Below, piece after piece: positions 1-5,897 of a DNA stretch of 36,449 nucleotides. How positions within the stretch are numbered: the stretch's first letter is position 1; each line of letters starts with the position of its first letter. The translations under genes and the position numbers were made by a program. The notes under the pieces are model-generated. The model was not told where the DNA came from. It did not search any database and saw nothing but the letters and a program-made list of their open reading frames with translations. Origin of the DNA: an uncultured Bacteroidales bacterium (GTDB taxonomy: Bacteria > Bacteroidota > Bacteroidia > Bacteroidales > Muribaculaceae); assembly GCA_902768435.1 (NCBI GenBank), contig CACXLJ010000024.1:1-36449 (forward strand), read 5' to 3'.

Positions 1-223
1 GTTCTTCAGCACTCCTGACACAGCTGCAAGCGGAGTTAGTAAAAAAGGTTTCCGCTCTACCGCATACAATAATTATGTGGTCGATGTGATTGACTTCGAG
101 AATGTAATTCACACTTTCGAGGTCGAGGCCGTGAGCGCAAGCGAGGCAAGCGAGCAAGCCGCAGACATGGCAATGTCGGTAGGTGTGCAGGTCAGTTACT
201 GCAATGTCTATAGCGAGCAATAA
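1..223 (+). CDS. 3' end of an unrecognised accessory gene (5' truncated by window edge)
   Basis: An open frame runs from the window edge (first full codon at base 2) to a TAA at 221-223 and gives the last 73 residues of a protein. The visible part contains the stretch [18 protein letters not shown], then a short Ser/Ala/Glu-rich run, then a helical tail ending CNVYSEQ. I do not recognise the family. It lies 44 bp upstream of the MutS-domain gene on the same strand. Both proteins contain low-complexity runs encoded by AGC, GAG and GCA codons, so they probably belong to the same mobile-element accessory module. The start and full length lie outside the window. Confidence 0.55.
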   Translation, partial: FFSTPDTAASGVSKKGFRSTAYNNYVVDVIDFENVIHTFEVEAVSASEASEQAADMAMSVGVQVSYCNVYSEQ

Positions 224-234
224 GAGAGTTATTT

Positions 235-267
235 AAGATCATTCATAAATCCCTAAATTTTACAATT
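235..267 (+). promoter_or_regulatory. Leader shared with the ardA gene
   Basis: The 33 bases before the MutS-domain start read AAGATCA, then an A/T-rich stretch, then TAAATTTTACAATTATG into the start codon. Nearly the same arrangement precedes ardA at 1649-1685, with one extra C in the final block. This suggests a duplicated promoter or translation leader used to co-regulate two cargo genes. A canonical TAnnTTTG box is not obvious here. Confidence 0.4.
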
Positions 268-879
268 ATGGCAAATTTGATTTTAGCAAGCAAGCGAGAG
301 GTTAAAAGCGGTGCCCAAATGTGGCATGTGTATCAGCACGAGAATGGCGCAAAGGTCGCCGAGAGTGAGTTTTACTTTTCCCTGCCTATCAAGGCGTTAC
401 GCTATTGTTTTATGCTTCGCAAGCGCACCGGTGCAATCATCCCGAAAGCCATTTACATGAAGCTAATGGCGGACGTCAGCGCAAGCAAGGCACAAGCCGA
501 GCCGAGCGCAGAGAGCGAGAGCGCACCCCAAGCCGAGCAAGCGAGCGAGCCGAGCGCACTGGCAAAGGCATGGGAAAGCATGAAAGCCAAGCACCCCGAC
601 AGCATTTTGCTGTTCCGCTGTGGCGATTTCTATGAGTCTTACGACATTGACGCTAAGACAATTAGCGATGTTTTGGGCATCACCCTCACACGCACAAGCC
701 GCAAGGACATCACCGCACAAATGGCAGGTTTTCCGCACCATGCCCTGGACTCCTATTTACCTCGCCTCGTGAGAGCGGGCAAGCGAGTCGCCATTTGCGA
801 TGAGCCTACCAAAGTAGCCGAAAAAGTTGAGCCAGCCAAGAAAGCCACACGCAAGAGCGCAAAGAAAGAGAGCAAGTAA
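268..879 (+). CDS. Stand-alone MutS domain I (mismatch-recognition) protein
   Basis: The 203-residue product has three parts. Residues 1-70 form a basic/aromatic N-terminal region I cannot assign. Residues 71-100 are a Ser/Ala/Glu/Gln-rich linker. Residues about 101-181 match the N-terminal domain I of MutS: the GDFYE segment (119-123) carries the Phe-x-Glu pair F121/E123 that in MutS stacks on and hydrogen-bonds the mismatched base, followed by TLTRT, the [13 protein letters not shown] block and AICDE. The Lys-rich tail (182-203) could help bind DNA. The clamp, lever and ATPase domains of MutS (normally about 850 residues) are absent. The ATG at 268 follows a leader resembling that of ardA downstream. 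Known: isolated MutS-I proteins occur on Bacteroidales mobile elements. Inferred: it binds DNA distortions during transfer or counters host repair. Confidence 0.8.
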   Translation: MANLILASKREVKSGAQMWHVYQHENGAKVAESEFYFSLPIKALRYCFMLRKRTGAIIPKAIYMKLMADVSASKAQAEPSAESESAPQAEQASEPSALAKAWESMKAKHPDSILLFRCGDFYESYDIDAKTISDVLGITLTRTSRKDITAQMAGFPHHALDSYLPRLVRAGKRVAICDEPTKVAEKVEPAKKATRKSAKKESK

Positions 880-933
880 TTAGAAGTTTAACAAGGTGGG
901 CGAGCAATCGCCCACCACAAACACCACCGAGTT

Positions 934-1140
934 ATGATTTTTGAACAAATGACATCAAGCGATTTAGACAAATTGCACGGACATTTAGCCGAAGCCGAGA
1001 GCGTAATGGCAAAGTACCGCCCTGTGGGCGCAAAAATGGGCGAGTTTGCCTTGCAATGCGAGGAATATGCCAAGTTGTTAATTCTCGAACTCAATGCCTT
1101 CTCGGAGATCGTAGCACGAGCAAAGGAAGGAGAGCGATAA
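934..1140 (+). CDS. Small hypothetical protein (68 aa)
   Basis: A short acidic/helical product with no cysteine cluster, signal peptide or membrane segment except one Cys in LQCEEY. Its residues favour one or two long amphipathic helices (roughly 8-25 and 35-63). I do not recognise a family. It lies 54 bp downstream of the MutS-domain gene on the same strand and is followed 30 bp later by an intrinsic terminator (1170-1188), which supports a real transcription unit ending here. The ATG at 934 sits in a short untranslated gap with no clear Shine-Dalgarno sequence, which is usual in Bacteroidetes. Confidence 0.5.
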   Translation: MIFEQMTSSDLDKLHGHLAEAESVMAKYRPVGAKMGEFALQCEEYAKLLILELNAFSEIVARAKEGER

Positions 1141-1450
1141 ATCGCACCGCCCACCACGTTACGAGATAGCCGCCACAAAGGCGGTTTTCTCGTTTGTGGC
1201 GGAACTGAATTTGCATAATCTGCTCATGCTCGGCAGAAACCAAACGAGTTTGGATCTGCTCTCGCTTAATCGCAGATTTCCCCCCACGACCAGCACCCAG
1301 GACGCAAGGACACCCACGACACGAATTGTTGTCTGTTGGTAAGTTCGTAACCTCACGGCTTATTTTTCGCTCTTGTTGCCCGGGCACTTTGATGTCTACA
1401 CCGCTTGCAGGTAGAAAGGTGTACTCATCTGAAAATTGATTAAAACCCAT
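1091..1450 (-). CDS. Possible truncated RHH/MobC-like mobilisation accessory protein
   Basis: Starting at the ATG at 1450, this minus-strand frame encodes 119 residues. Residues about 52-75 (GAGRGGKSAIKREQIQTRL and following) resemble the basic Gly-Arg-Gly-Gly plus beta-strand/helix start of MobC-type or other ribbon-helix-helix relaxosome proteins in Bacteroidales. The C-terminal 35 residues are encoded across an inverted repeat (1170-1202) and overlap the convergent 934-1140 gene, so the tail looks non-native. A TAACTTTG -7 box lies at 1493-1500 on this strand with a TTG 17 bp further upstream. My reading is a 3'-truncated or decayed mobilisation gene; a purely spurious frame is also possible. 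Confidence 0.3.
   Translation of the reverse strand: MGFNQFSDEYTFLPASGVDIKVPGQQERKISREVTNLPTDNNSCRGCPCVLGAGRGGKSAIKREQIQTRLVSAEHEQIMQIQFRHKRENRLCGGYLVTWWAVRFIALLPLLVLRSPRRH
1170..1188 (+). terminator. Intrinsic terminator after the 68-aa gene
   Basis: CCGCC (1170-1174) pairs with GGCGG (1180-1184) around a five-base loop and is followed by TTTT. The same stretch can instead form a longer 10-bp inverted repeat, 1170-1179 with 1193-1202 (CCGCCACAAA/TTTGTGGCGG). Confidence 0.5.
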
Positions 1451-1648
1451 TGACTTGTTTCTCCCTCGCTTTCTCGCCTCGTTTTTCCGCTGCAAAGTTA
1501 AGGGCAGCCGCTTACTGCAAGGCCCATGTCGAGTTGCCACGAAAATTCTCCAACCCTGCAGGTAGTAATTTTCGGGCAAGCCTTGCGGTCGTCCGCTTTC
1601 CTGCCTCACTTTATGAAGCACCGTAAAAAGCGAAGCGAAAGCGAGAAC

Positions 1649-1685
1649 AAGATCAATAATGTTTAATCTTTAAATTTTCACAATT
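1649..1685 (+). promoter_or_regulatory. ardA leader, similar to leader at 235-267
   Basis: AAGATCA followed by an A/T-rich block and TAAATTTTCACAATT directly before the ATG. It matches the leader of the MutS-domain gene apart from a few substitutions and small length differences, suggesting a common regulatory cassette. Confidence 0.4.
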
Positions 1686-2363
1686 ATGAGTACAAAATCC
1701 CTTTCTATCAATTCTGCTAGCGGTGCTGACAGCACTCAAGCACAAGAGCAAGTTGTAAAAAGCTTCAGCTCCAGCTCCTCCAATCTCAATAATGTTGAGG
1801 TTGATGATGAGGTCGAAGAATTTGACCTTGATGATTACAAGTACGATTACCACACTGGCAATCCTGCCGTGTATGTGGGCACTTACCACAAATATAATTG
1901 TGGTTCCATCTTTGGGATGTGGTTGGATTTGACCACCTTTGCGGACTATGATGAGTTTTGCGCCGTGTGCCGTTTCCTGCATCGTGATGAGGCTGACCCC
2001 GAGCTGATGTGCCAAGATTACGAGAATTTCCCCGAGGAATGGTATTCTGAGGACATTTTCAGCGAGGACATTTTTGACCTTATCCAAGAGTTTGCCGAAC
2101 TCGATGAGGATGAGCGCGAAGCCTATGAGGCATTTTTGGATGTCAGATGCGATAGCCGCATCAGCGTTGAGGATTTCCGTGATGCCTATCAAGGCGAATG
2201 GGATAGCGAAGAAGATTTCGCCCGTCACATCGTCGAGGAGTGCGGAATGTTCGACAATCTGCCCGAGAGCGTGAAGGATTATTTTGATTTCGAGCGTTAT
2301 GCTGATGACCTCTTCCGCTATGATTACGATTTCCAAGATGGTTACGTTTTCCTCTGCTGCTAA
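1686..2363 (+). CDS. ardA: Anti-restriction protein ArdA
   Basis: The 225-residue product is strongly acidic (runs of Asp/Glu throughout) as expected for ArdA, an elongated DNA mimic that occupies the DNA-binding groove of type I restriction-modification enzymes and protects incoming element DNA. After a Ser/Gln-rich N-terminal extension (1-35), the core begins with the ArdA signature PAVYVGTYHKYNCGSIFGMW (about 60-79). It continues with an acidic helical middle domain and ends with the family's C-terminal block VKDYFDFERYADDLF followed by GYVF. ArdA proteins are usually 160-180 residues, so the N-terminal extension is long; a later start was considered, but no strong alternative is seen. It is followed by a strong terminator (2389-2417). 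Confidence 0.9.
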   Translation: MSTKSLSINSASGADSTQAQEQVVKSFSSSSSNLNNVEVDDEVEEFDLDDYKYDYHTGNPAVYVGTYHKYNCGSIFGMWLDLTTFADYDEFCAVCRFLHRDEADPELMCQDYENFPEEWYSEDIFSEDIFDLIQEFAELDEDEREAYEAFLDVRCDSRISVEDFRDAYQGEWDSEEDFARHIVEECGMFDNLPESVKDYFDFERYADDLFRYDYDFQDGYVFLCC

Positions 2364-2388
2364 GCCGTAGCACCGCACACCACACCGA

Positions 2389-2417
2389 GAGAGCCGCCCG
2401 AGCGGTTCTCTTTTTTT
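2389..2417 (+). terminator. Intrinsic terminator of ardA
   Basis: GAGAGCCGC (2389-2397) pairs with GCGGTTCTC (2402-2410), with one G-U pair, around a CCGA loop and followed by seven T. Immediately downstream is GTGGCGGAAC, a string also found after the terminator at 1170-1202. Confidence 0.85.
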
Positions 2418-2554
2418 GTGGCGGAACGTGAGAGACTAAATCGTTGATGCTGGCGGGATGAAACTGGAATAAACGGAATAACTTGGTATTAATCGACGTT
2501 GAGTCTGATTGTTCATCAAAAGATTATGTCTATCCAAATAGATCAACGCTAATA

Positions 2555-2620
2555 CGCCAAACAACCAAACGAAAATGCGCCAAACAACCAAACGAAAATA
2601 TGCCAAATAACCAAATGGTA
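2555..2620. repeat. Three 23-bp iteron-like direct repeats
   Basis: Period is exactly 23 bp: copy 1 at 2555-2577 and copy 2 at 2578-2600 are almost identical (core GCCAAACAACCAAACGAAAAT); copy 3 starting at 2601 is degenerate (GCCAAATAACCAAATGG). The purine/pyrimidine-skewed repeats in phase with about two helical turns look like protein-binding iterons of an origin or partition/transfer site. Confidence 0.7.
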
Positions 2621-2716
2621 CGTAAAAAAACTTTCGTTTTAAGGAAAAATCACTACCTGCGCTCACGCTCGGTTGTCCTGCGGGGAAAACACGCACGATT
2701 GGGCAAAGCCGACATC

Positions 2717-2747
2717 GTTCAGCGCGACGCTGCGCGTCGGGCTGAAC
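2717..2747. repeat. Imperfect palindrome (hairpin)
   Basis: GTTCAGC (2717-2723) plus CGACGC (2725-2730) pair with GCGTCG (2734-2739) plus GCTGAAC (2741-2747), leaving a single opposed G-G and a three-base loop. There is no T-tract, so it is not an ordinary terminator. Confidence 0.65.
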
Positions 2748-2751
2748 AGGT

Positions 2752-2819
2752 GGACACACTGTCGGCTCACCGCTCAATCGACAAGGGACACACTGTCGGC
2801 TCACCGCTCAATCGACAAG
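2752..2819. repeat. Two tandem 34-bp repeats
   Basis: Bases 2752-2785 are repeated at 2786-2819; the unit contains CACACTGTCGGCTCACCGCT. They lie directly after the palindrome at 2717-2747. Confidence 0.75.
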
Positions 2820-2856
2820 GCAGACCATTACGCCCGTGACAACGTGGGTATAATGA

Positions 2857-2946
2857 AGCCTCCCGACGTGGTGGCCGTGGCTCCTGCTCACAGGTCTGCT
2901 CGTGGGCACCATTATCATCATTTGGCTGAAAGAAAGAGGTAAATAA
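2857..2946 (+). pseudogene. Remnant of a membrane protein C-terminus
   Basis: The frame following two stops (2851-2856) encodes 29 residues with a Trp-rich start and a strongly hydrophobic helix (LLLTGLLVGTIIIIWLKERG) ending in a basic tail and TAA. No start codon is present in frame. The text reads like the last transmembrane helix of a larger protein whose 5' part has been lost or replaced by the repeats upstream. The parent family is not recognisable. Confidence 0.35.
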
Positions 2947-2988
2947 TTTTTTCATGAAATGAAGTTTTTAAGGTTTATGTTAATGGTG

Positions 2989-3014
2989 AAGGCTTCGCCG
3001 TGAGGCGCGGCCTT
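2989..3014 (+). terminator. Hairpin terminator, plus strand
   Basis: AAGGC (2989-2993) and CGCC (2996-2999) pair with GGCG (3004-3007) and GCCTT (3010-3014) around a GTGA loop, with a two-base internal bulge on each side, followed by TGTCTTT. Confidence 0.5.
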
Positions 3015-3031
3015 TGTCTTTAGATACATAT

Positions 3032-3069
3032 ACACAATACGACCCACCATTTGGCAGGTCGCATTGTGT
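3032..3069 (-). terminator. Terminator of the NTF2-like gene
   Basis: ACACAATACGACC (3032-3044) pairs with GGTCGCATTGTGT (3057-3069) with one mismatch. It lies 17 bp past the stop codon of the minus-strand gene ending at 3086. Confidence 0.6.
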
Positions 3070-3085
3070 TTTAAATGTCACTCTA

Positions 3086-3469
3086 TTATTTCTTGATAGT
3101 GTCGGAGTTCTGGTTGTAGGCTTTAGCCACGCACTTCCATTCACCGTTCATCTTCATCAAAAGCAGATAGTCGGTGAAGTCGATGCGGCCGCCCCATTTC
3201 TCCTCGAGCACACGCACCACAGCCACAGTCTCCTCGATAGAAACGACATCGACACGGGCCTTGAAATCGGCACCGGCTCCAACGGTGTCGACATTGTGGT
3301 AGAACTGCTCGATGGAGCCATGCTCCAGTTCACCGTCAAGAAAGCCGAAAAGCACGGCATCGTCGGTGAACAACTCTTTGGCGTACTTGCTGTTGCCCTC
3401 GGCAACACTCTTGACGAACTTCATTGCGGCTGCTTCGACTGCCGCATACTCTGCAATGGGAGATCTCAT
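3086..3469 (-). CDS. NTF2-like / putative lumazine-binding (SnoaL-fold) protein
   Basis: The 127-residue product has the layout of small NTF2-like (SnoaL/DUF4440/lumazine-binding-like) proteins: an N-terminal helix (IAEYAAVEAAAMKFVKSVAEG), a helix and loop with FTDDAVLFGFLDG, then curved strands ending WKCVAKAYNQ. These cone-shaped folds bind small ligands or act as small enzymes. No catalytic set can be named from the sequence. There is no signal peptide, so it is probably cytoplasmic. It is divergent from the HxlR regulator at 3632, with both promoters in the 162-bp gap, a common pairing in which an HxlR protein controls its neighbour. Ligand and reaction are unknown. Confidence 0.7.
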   Translation of the reverse strand: MRSPIAEYAAVEAAAMKFVKSVAEGNSKYAKELFTDDAVLFGFLDGELEHGSIEQFYHNVDTVGAGADFKARVDVVSIEETVAVVRVLEEKWGGRIDFTDYLLLMKMNGEWKCVAKAYNQNSDTIKK

Positions 3470-3502
3470 ATTGTTTTGTTTTTAAGTTTTATAAATCCGC
3501 TG

Positions 3503-3533
3503 CAAAGTTAGGCACTAATCACACGTTGTGCAA
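3503..3533 (-). promoter_or_regulatory. Bacteroidetes promoter for the NTF2-like gene
   Basis: On the minus strand TTG (3531-3533) is separated by 20 bp from TAACTTTG (3503-3510), about 34 bp upstream of the start codon. Confidence 0.7.
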
Positions 3534-3598
3534 GTACCGAAAAATTTTTCAGGTACTGAATTATTTTTCCATATATCATGTTTTTCAAACAATATGGT

Positions 3599-3606
3599 TA
3601 ACTTTG
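3599..3606 (+). promoter_or_regulatory. -7 box for the HxlR regulator gene
   Basis: TAACTTTG lies 25 bp before the ATG at 3632. The -33 region is weak (no clear TTG at the expected distance), which would fit a regulated or autoregulated promoter. Confidence 0.55.
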
Positions 3607-3631
3607 CGGCAGATTAATAAACAAACAATAT

Positions 3632-3985
3632 ATGTACAAAAGAAAAATCCCTGTTGACCTCAGTTGCCCGTTGAGGCTGACAATCAGTTTGATTGATTCA
3701 AAGTGGAAATCATGCATACTTGACGAGCTACGCTACACCAGCATGCGCCCCAGCGAGCTGCACAAGGCTTTGCCTGAAGCCACGCCTCGTGTTCTCGACA
3801 TGCAATTGAAAGAAATGGTGGATGATGGCTTGGTGACCAAAACCATCTACCCGGAACTTCCACCACGCAGCGAGTATGCCATCTCGCCGCTTGGCATGTC
3901 GCTCATCCCTATCATTGATGCGATGCTCAAGTGGGGAGAAGAACATCGAGAACTGTTCGAGAAGAAATACGGCGACCAGAAATAA
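3632..3985 (+). CDS. HxlR-family winged-helix transcriptional regulator
   Basis: The 117-residue product matches HxlR regulators from end to end: the N-terminal Cys (C12, in LSCPLRLTISLIDSKW), helix 2/3 (RPSELHKALPEATPRVL), the wing (DGLVTKTIYPELPPRSEYAI) and the closing TPLGxSL-type helix (SPLGMSLIPIIDAMLKWGEEH). Family members are MarR-like dimers that sense aldehydes, quinones or disulfide stress, often through that N-terminal Cys. The ATG at 3632 is well placed behind the -7 box at 3599-3606. It faces away from the NTF2-like gene and probably regulates it and itself. Signal unknown. Confidence 0.88.
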   Translation: MYKRKIPVDLSCPLRLTISLIDSKWKSCILDELRYTSMRPSELHKALPEATPRVLDMQLKEMVDDGLVTKTIYPELPPRSEYAISPLGMSLIPIIDAMLKWGEEHRELFEKKYGDQK

Positions 3986-4296
3986 TCATGTCCACCCAAG
4001 GTGCTCGTCGCTGCACTCCTCACGCATTGCGACCAACCCCACAAACCCGCCCTTTGCTTCTTTGTCGGTGACAAAGCCATAGAAGCGCCCTCACACGGCA
4101 CACACGGCGCGGACTACGCTCCCTGCACAAAAAGTTCGGCACTTGATTGTCGGCAGTACTTGGTGCTTGACGCTCGGAAGTCTCGGCTTGCACTGAGACC
4201 ACCTCGCTGTGTCCTGATTTTCCGCTTGACCCTCACACTACGAACTCCATTCGCTCACAGGACACAAGGCACAACAGGCTGACCTCGTGCTTGCAG

Positions 4297-4328
4297 GGAC
4301 ACCCCAAGACTGCGCTTATGGGGTGTCC
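4297..4328. repeat. Perfect 10-bp inverted repeat
   Basis: GGACACCCCA (4297-4306) pairs with TGGGGTGTCC (4319-4328) around a 12-base loop. It is followed by only three T, so it may be a weak terminator or another structured site. Confidence 0.6.
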
Positions 4329-5636
4329 TTTCAAGCGGCAGCCTTCACACGCAAGCCAACCTCCGCTGCGCTGCGGTTGTTTGCGTTATGTGCTTCGCGC
4401 CTTACCGCTCATCAATCGTGGCGCAGGTTGGACTGTTCTGCACTCCGCTGCGCTGCTGAAAGTGTGCCGCTTTCGGCTTTCGGCTCACTATTGACGGCGT
4501 TTCCCAAGCGCATACGGCTCACTACGCTGCGTCGGGTATCGGCTTCACAAGTTCCGCTGACACCCGATGCTGATCACTCCGCAAGCCCAATGCTCGACAA
4601 GTCGTTGCTCAACGCCTATGGTGAGCCTGTACACACTCATTCGCTTTCACTACATTTGCCCAGTCCAAGCGGCTCGCAGGAAGACGAGTTCCTGCCTGAC
4701 CATCGGCAAACCGCCCTGCGGTCGGTCGCCGGCGGTGAGCCGCAAGCGCTACTATATGGTTCTTCGTTTTGCGCAAAAGCGTTTGCGCCGGTCAAGGGGA
4801 AAGGACACTCGCACCACACTGCCGCCAATCTGCGGCTCGTTTCACTCTCGCTTTTTTCTCCAGTCGCTGCCCACGCCAACAAGTGCCTATTCGGGCAGAG
4901 AAGTGTGAACACATTGTCTAATTTCCCACCCACAGCCCCCGATGTCGCTGGGCAGTTCCGCTACGTCTGCGTCCGCTGCAATCGCTACGCTCCGGAGAGT
5001 GTCTTATCGGCTCACTGGTCGCACGGACACCCCGCGTGTCCGGCTCTTTCGGTCATTACCATTGCGCCCTGCACCTCAATCCGGCTGCGAAAGTGCTTGC
5101 GCCTGCGGCTATGGCTCGCCACTCACGGCGATTGCAGGAGCGCATACGGCTTGCGCTACGCTGCAGCCCAATGCTCAGTCAAGCCTGTCCTGCAACGCCT
5201 GTGGCGGACCAGGGCACACTCACCGCCGTCAATCGGTTGGTTCTCCATTCCCATTCCCTGTAAGCCCAACACTCTCACTGCGTTCGGGGGTGTCCGCGCT
5301 GTGAGCTGATGACATACTCCTGCGCTGTCGCTCATTTGCTCCCTTGCCTTCGCTTCACCGCACATCGACATCGCCTAAACACAAAATCAAGGCGATGTTC
5401 GCCACGATTTTGTCGGACGATTTTCGACTTGCCGAAAATCTCGAAAAAGCGGAATTGGCAAGCGTGAGCGAAACCAATACTGCGTGTTGGTTCTCTCACG
5501 CACGCCAGTGTCATCACCGCACAATGCCCTGCATATTCCGCTCTTTTGAGGAACTATTACGGAAACGCTCTGCAGGCCGTCGGGGGCTCTCAAGAGAGAA
5601 GTCTGGAAAGGAAATGTCCTTTTCAATCCTTAAAGT

Positions 5637-5700
5637 GCTGATTTGCAATGGTCTAACTTTTTCAATCCTTTACAAATCGACCATTTAAGAAAAAATCAGC
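5637..5700. repeat. 8-bp inverted repeat enclosing a duplicated TTTTCAATCCTT string
   Basis: GCTGATTT (5637-5644) is complementary to AAATCAGC (5693-5700). The string TTTTCAATCCTT occurs just before the first arm (about 5620) and again inside the loop (about 5659). No gene is seen; the meaning is unknown. Confidence 0.4.
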
Positions 5701-5824
5701 TCCAAAAATTCCGAAAGAGTGCCGATGTACACTGGTTTTACGCCCCCTCGGGAACGAGAACCGAAATGTTAAAATTTTTCGGAAATTTGGACAGAGGCGA
5801 ACACGGCACATCATCGCCTATCGG

Positions 5825-5860
5825 GCAAACCGCTGTCGCCCGAAAGTGACAGCGGTTTGC
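5825..5860. repeat. Perfect 13-bp inverted repeat
   Basis: GCAAACCGCTGTC (5825-5837) and GACAGCGGTTTGC (5848-5860) are perfect complements around a 10-base loop. The repeat lies 38 bp past the end of the primase-like gene on the minus strand. There is no T-tract on either side, so termination is possible but not obvious. Confidence 0.7.
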
Positions 5861-5897
5861 AGAAAGGGATGGTGTAACATCTATCAGTGATGTTATC

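Larger units (their letters stand above)
1..2946 (+). mobile_element. End of a conjugative/integrative element accessory module
   Basis: The span holds a stand-alone MutS domain I gene, an ardA anti-restriction gene, a possible truncated mobilisation gene on the other strand, iteron-like repeats and hairpins. ArdA and isolated MutS-I proteins are typical cargo of Bacteroidales conjugative elements. No transfer gene, relaxase or integrase is visible, so most of the element would lie upstream of base 1. The right boundary near 2946-3014 is inferred from the terminator there and the change to ordinary-looking genes; no attachment-site repeat was found. Confidence 0.45.
2364..3085. other. Gene-poor spacer with iterons, tandem repeat and hairpins
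   Basis: Apart from the ardA terminator, this 0.7-kb stretch has no credible complete gene. It contains three 23-bp iteron-like repeats (2555-2620), a 15-bp imperfect palindrome (2717-2747), two tandem 34-bp repeats (2752-2819), a short membrane-segment gene remnant (2857-2946) and two terminators (2989-3014 and 3032-3069). The mix is typical of a mobile-element end or a transfer/replication control region. Confidence 0.6.
3986..5897. other. 1.9-kb region without a credible gene
   Basis: Long open frames exist here, including a 340-codon one on the plus strand (4287-5309). Their products are Ser/Thr/Ala/Arg/Cys-rich strings with no domain or start context, they are open in several frames at once, and no TAnnTTTG promoter was noticed upstream of any. 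The DNA contains recurring short strings (for example CGCATACGGCT at about 4508 and 5143, and CTCCGCTGCGCTGC twice near 4371 and 4443) and hairpins at 4297-4328 and 5825-5860. I read it as non-coding or heavily decayed mobile-element DNA. Confidence 0.55.

Noticed and set aside
2555..2819. CRISPR array
   Set aside because: The repeats are directly adjacent with no unique spacers, there are only two or three copies, and no cas genes are present.
4287..5309. 340-codon plus-strand open frame
   Set aside because: The translated text is biased to Ser/Arg/Ala/Cys without a domain pattern, other frames are open over the same DNA, and no promoter or plausible start context is present.
5344..5688. 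114-codon plus-strand frame (start MPSLHRTSTSP)
   Set aside because: No promoter, no domain and unusual composition; it lies in the gene-free stretch and overlaps an equally open frame on the other strand.
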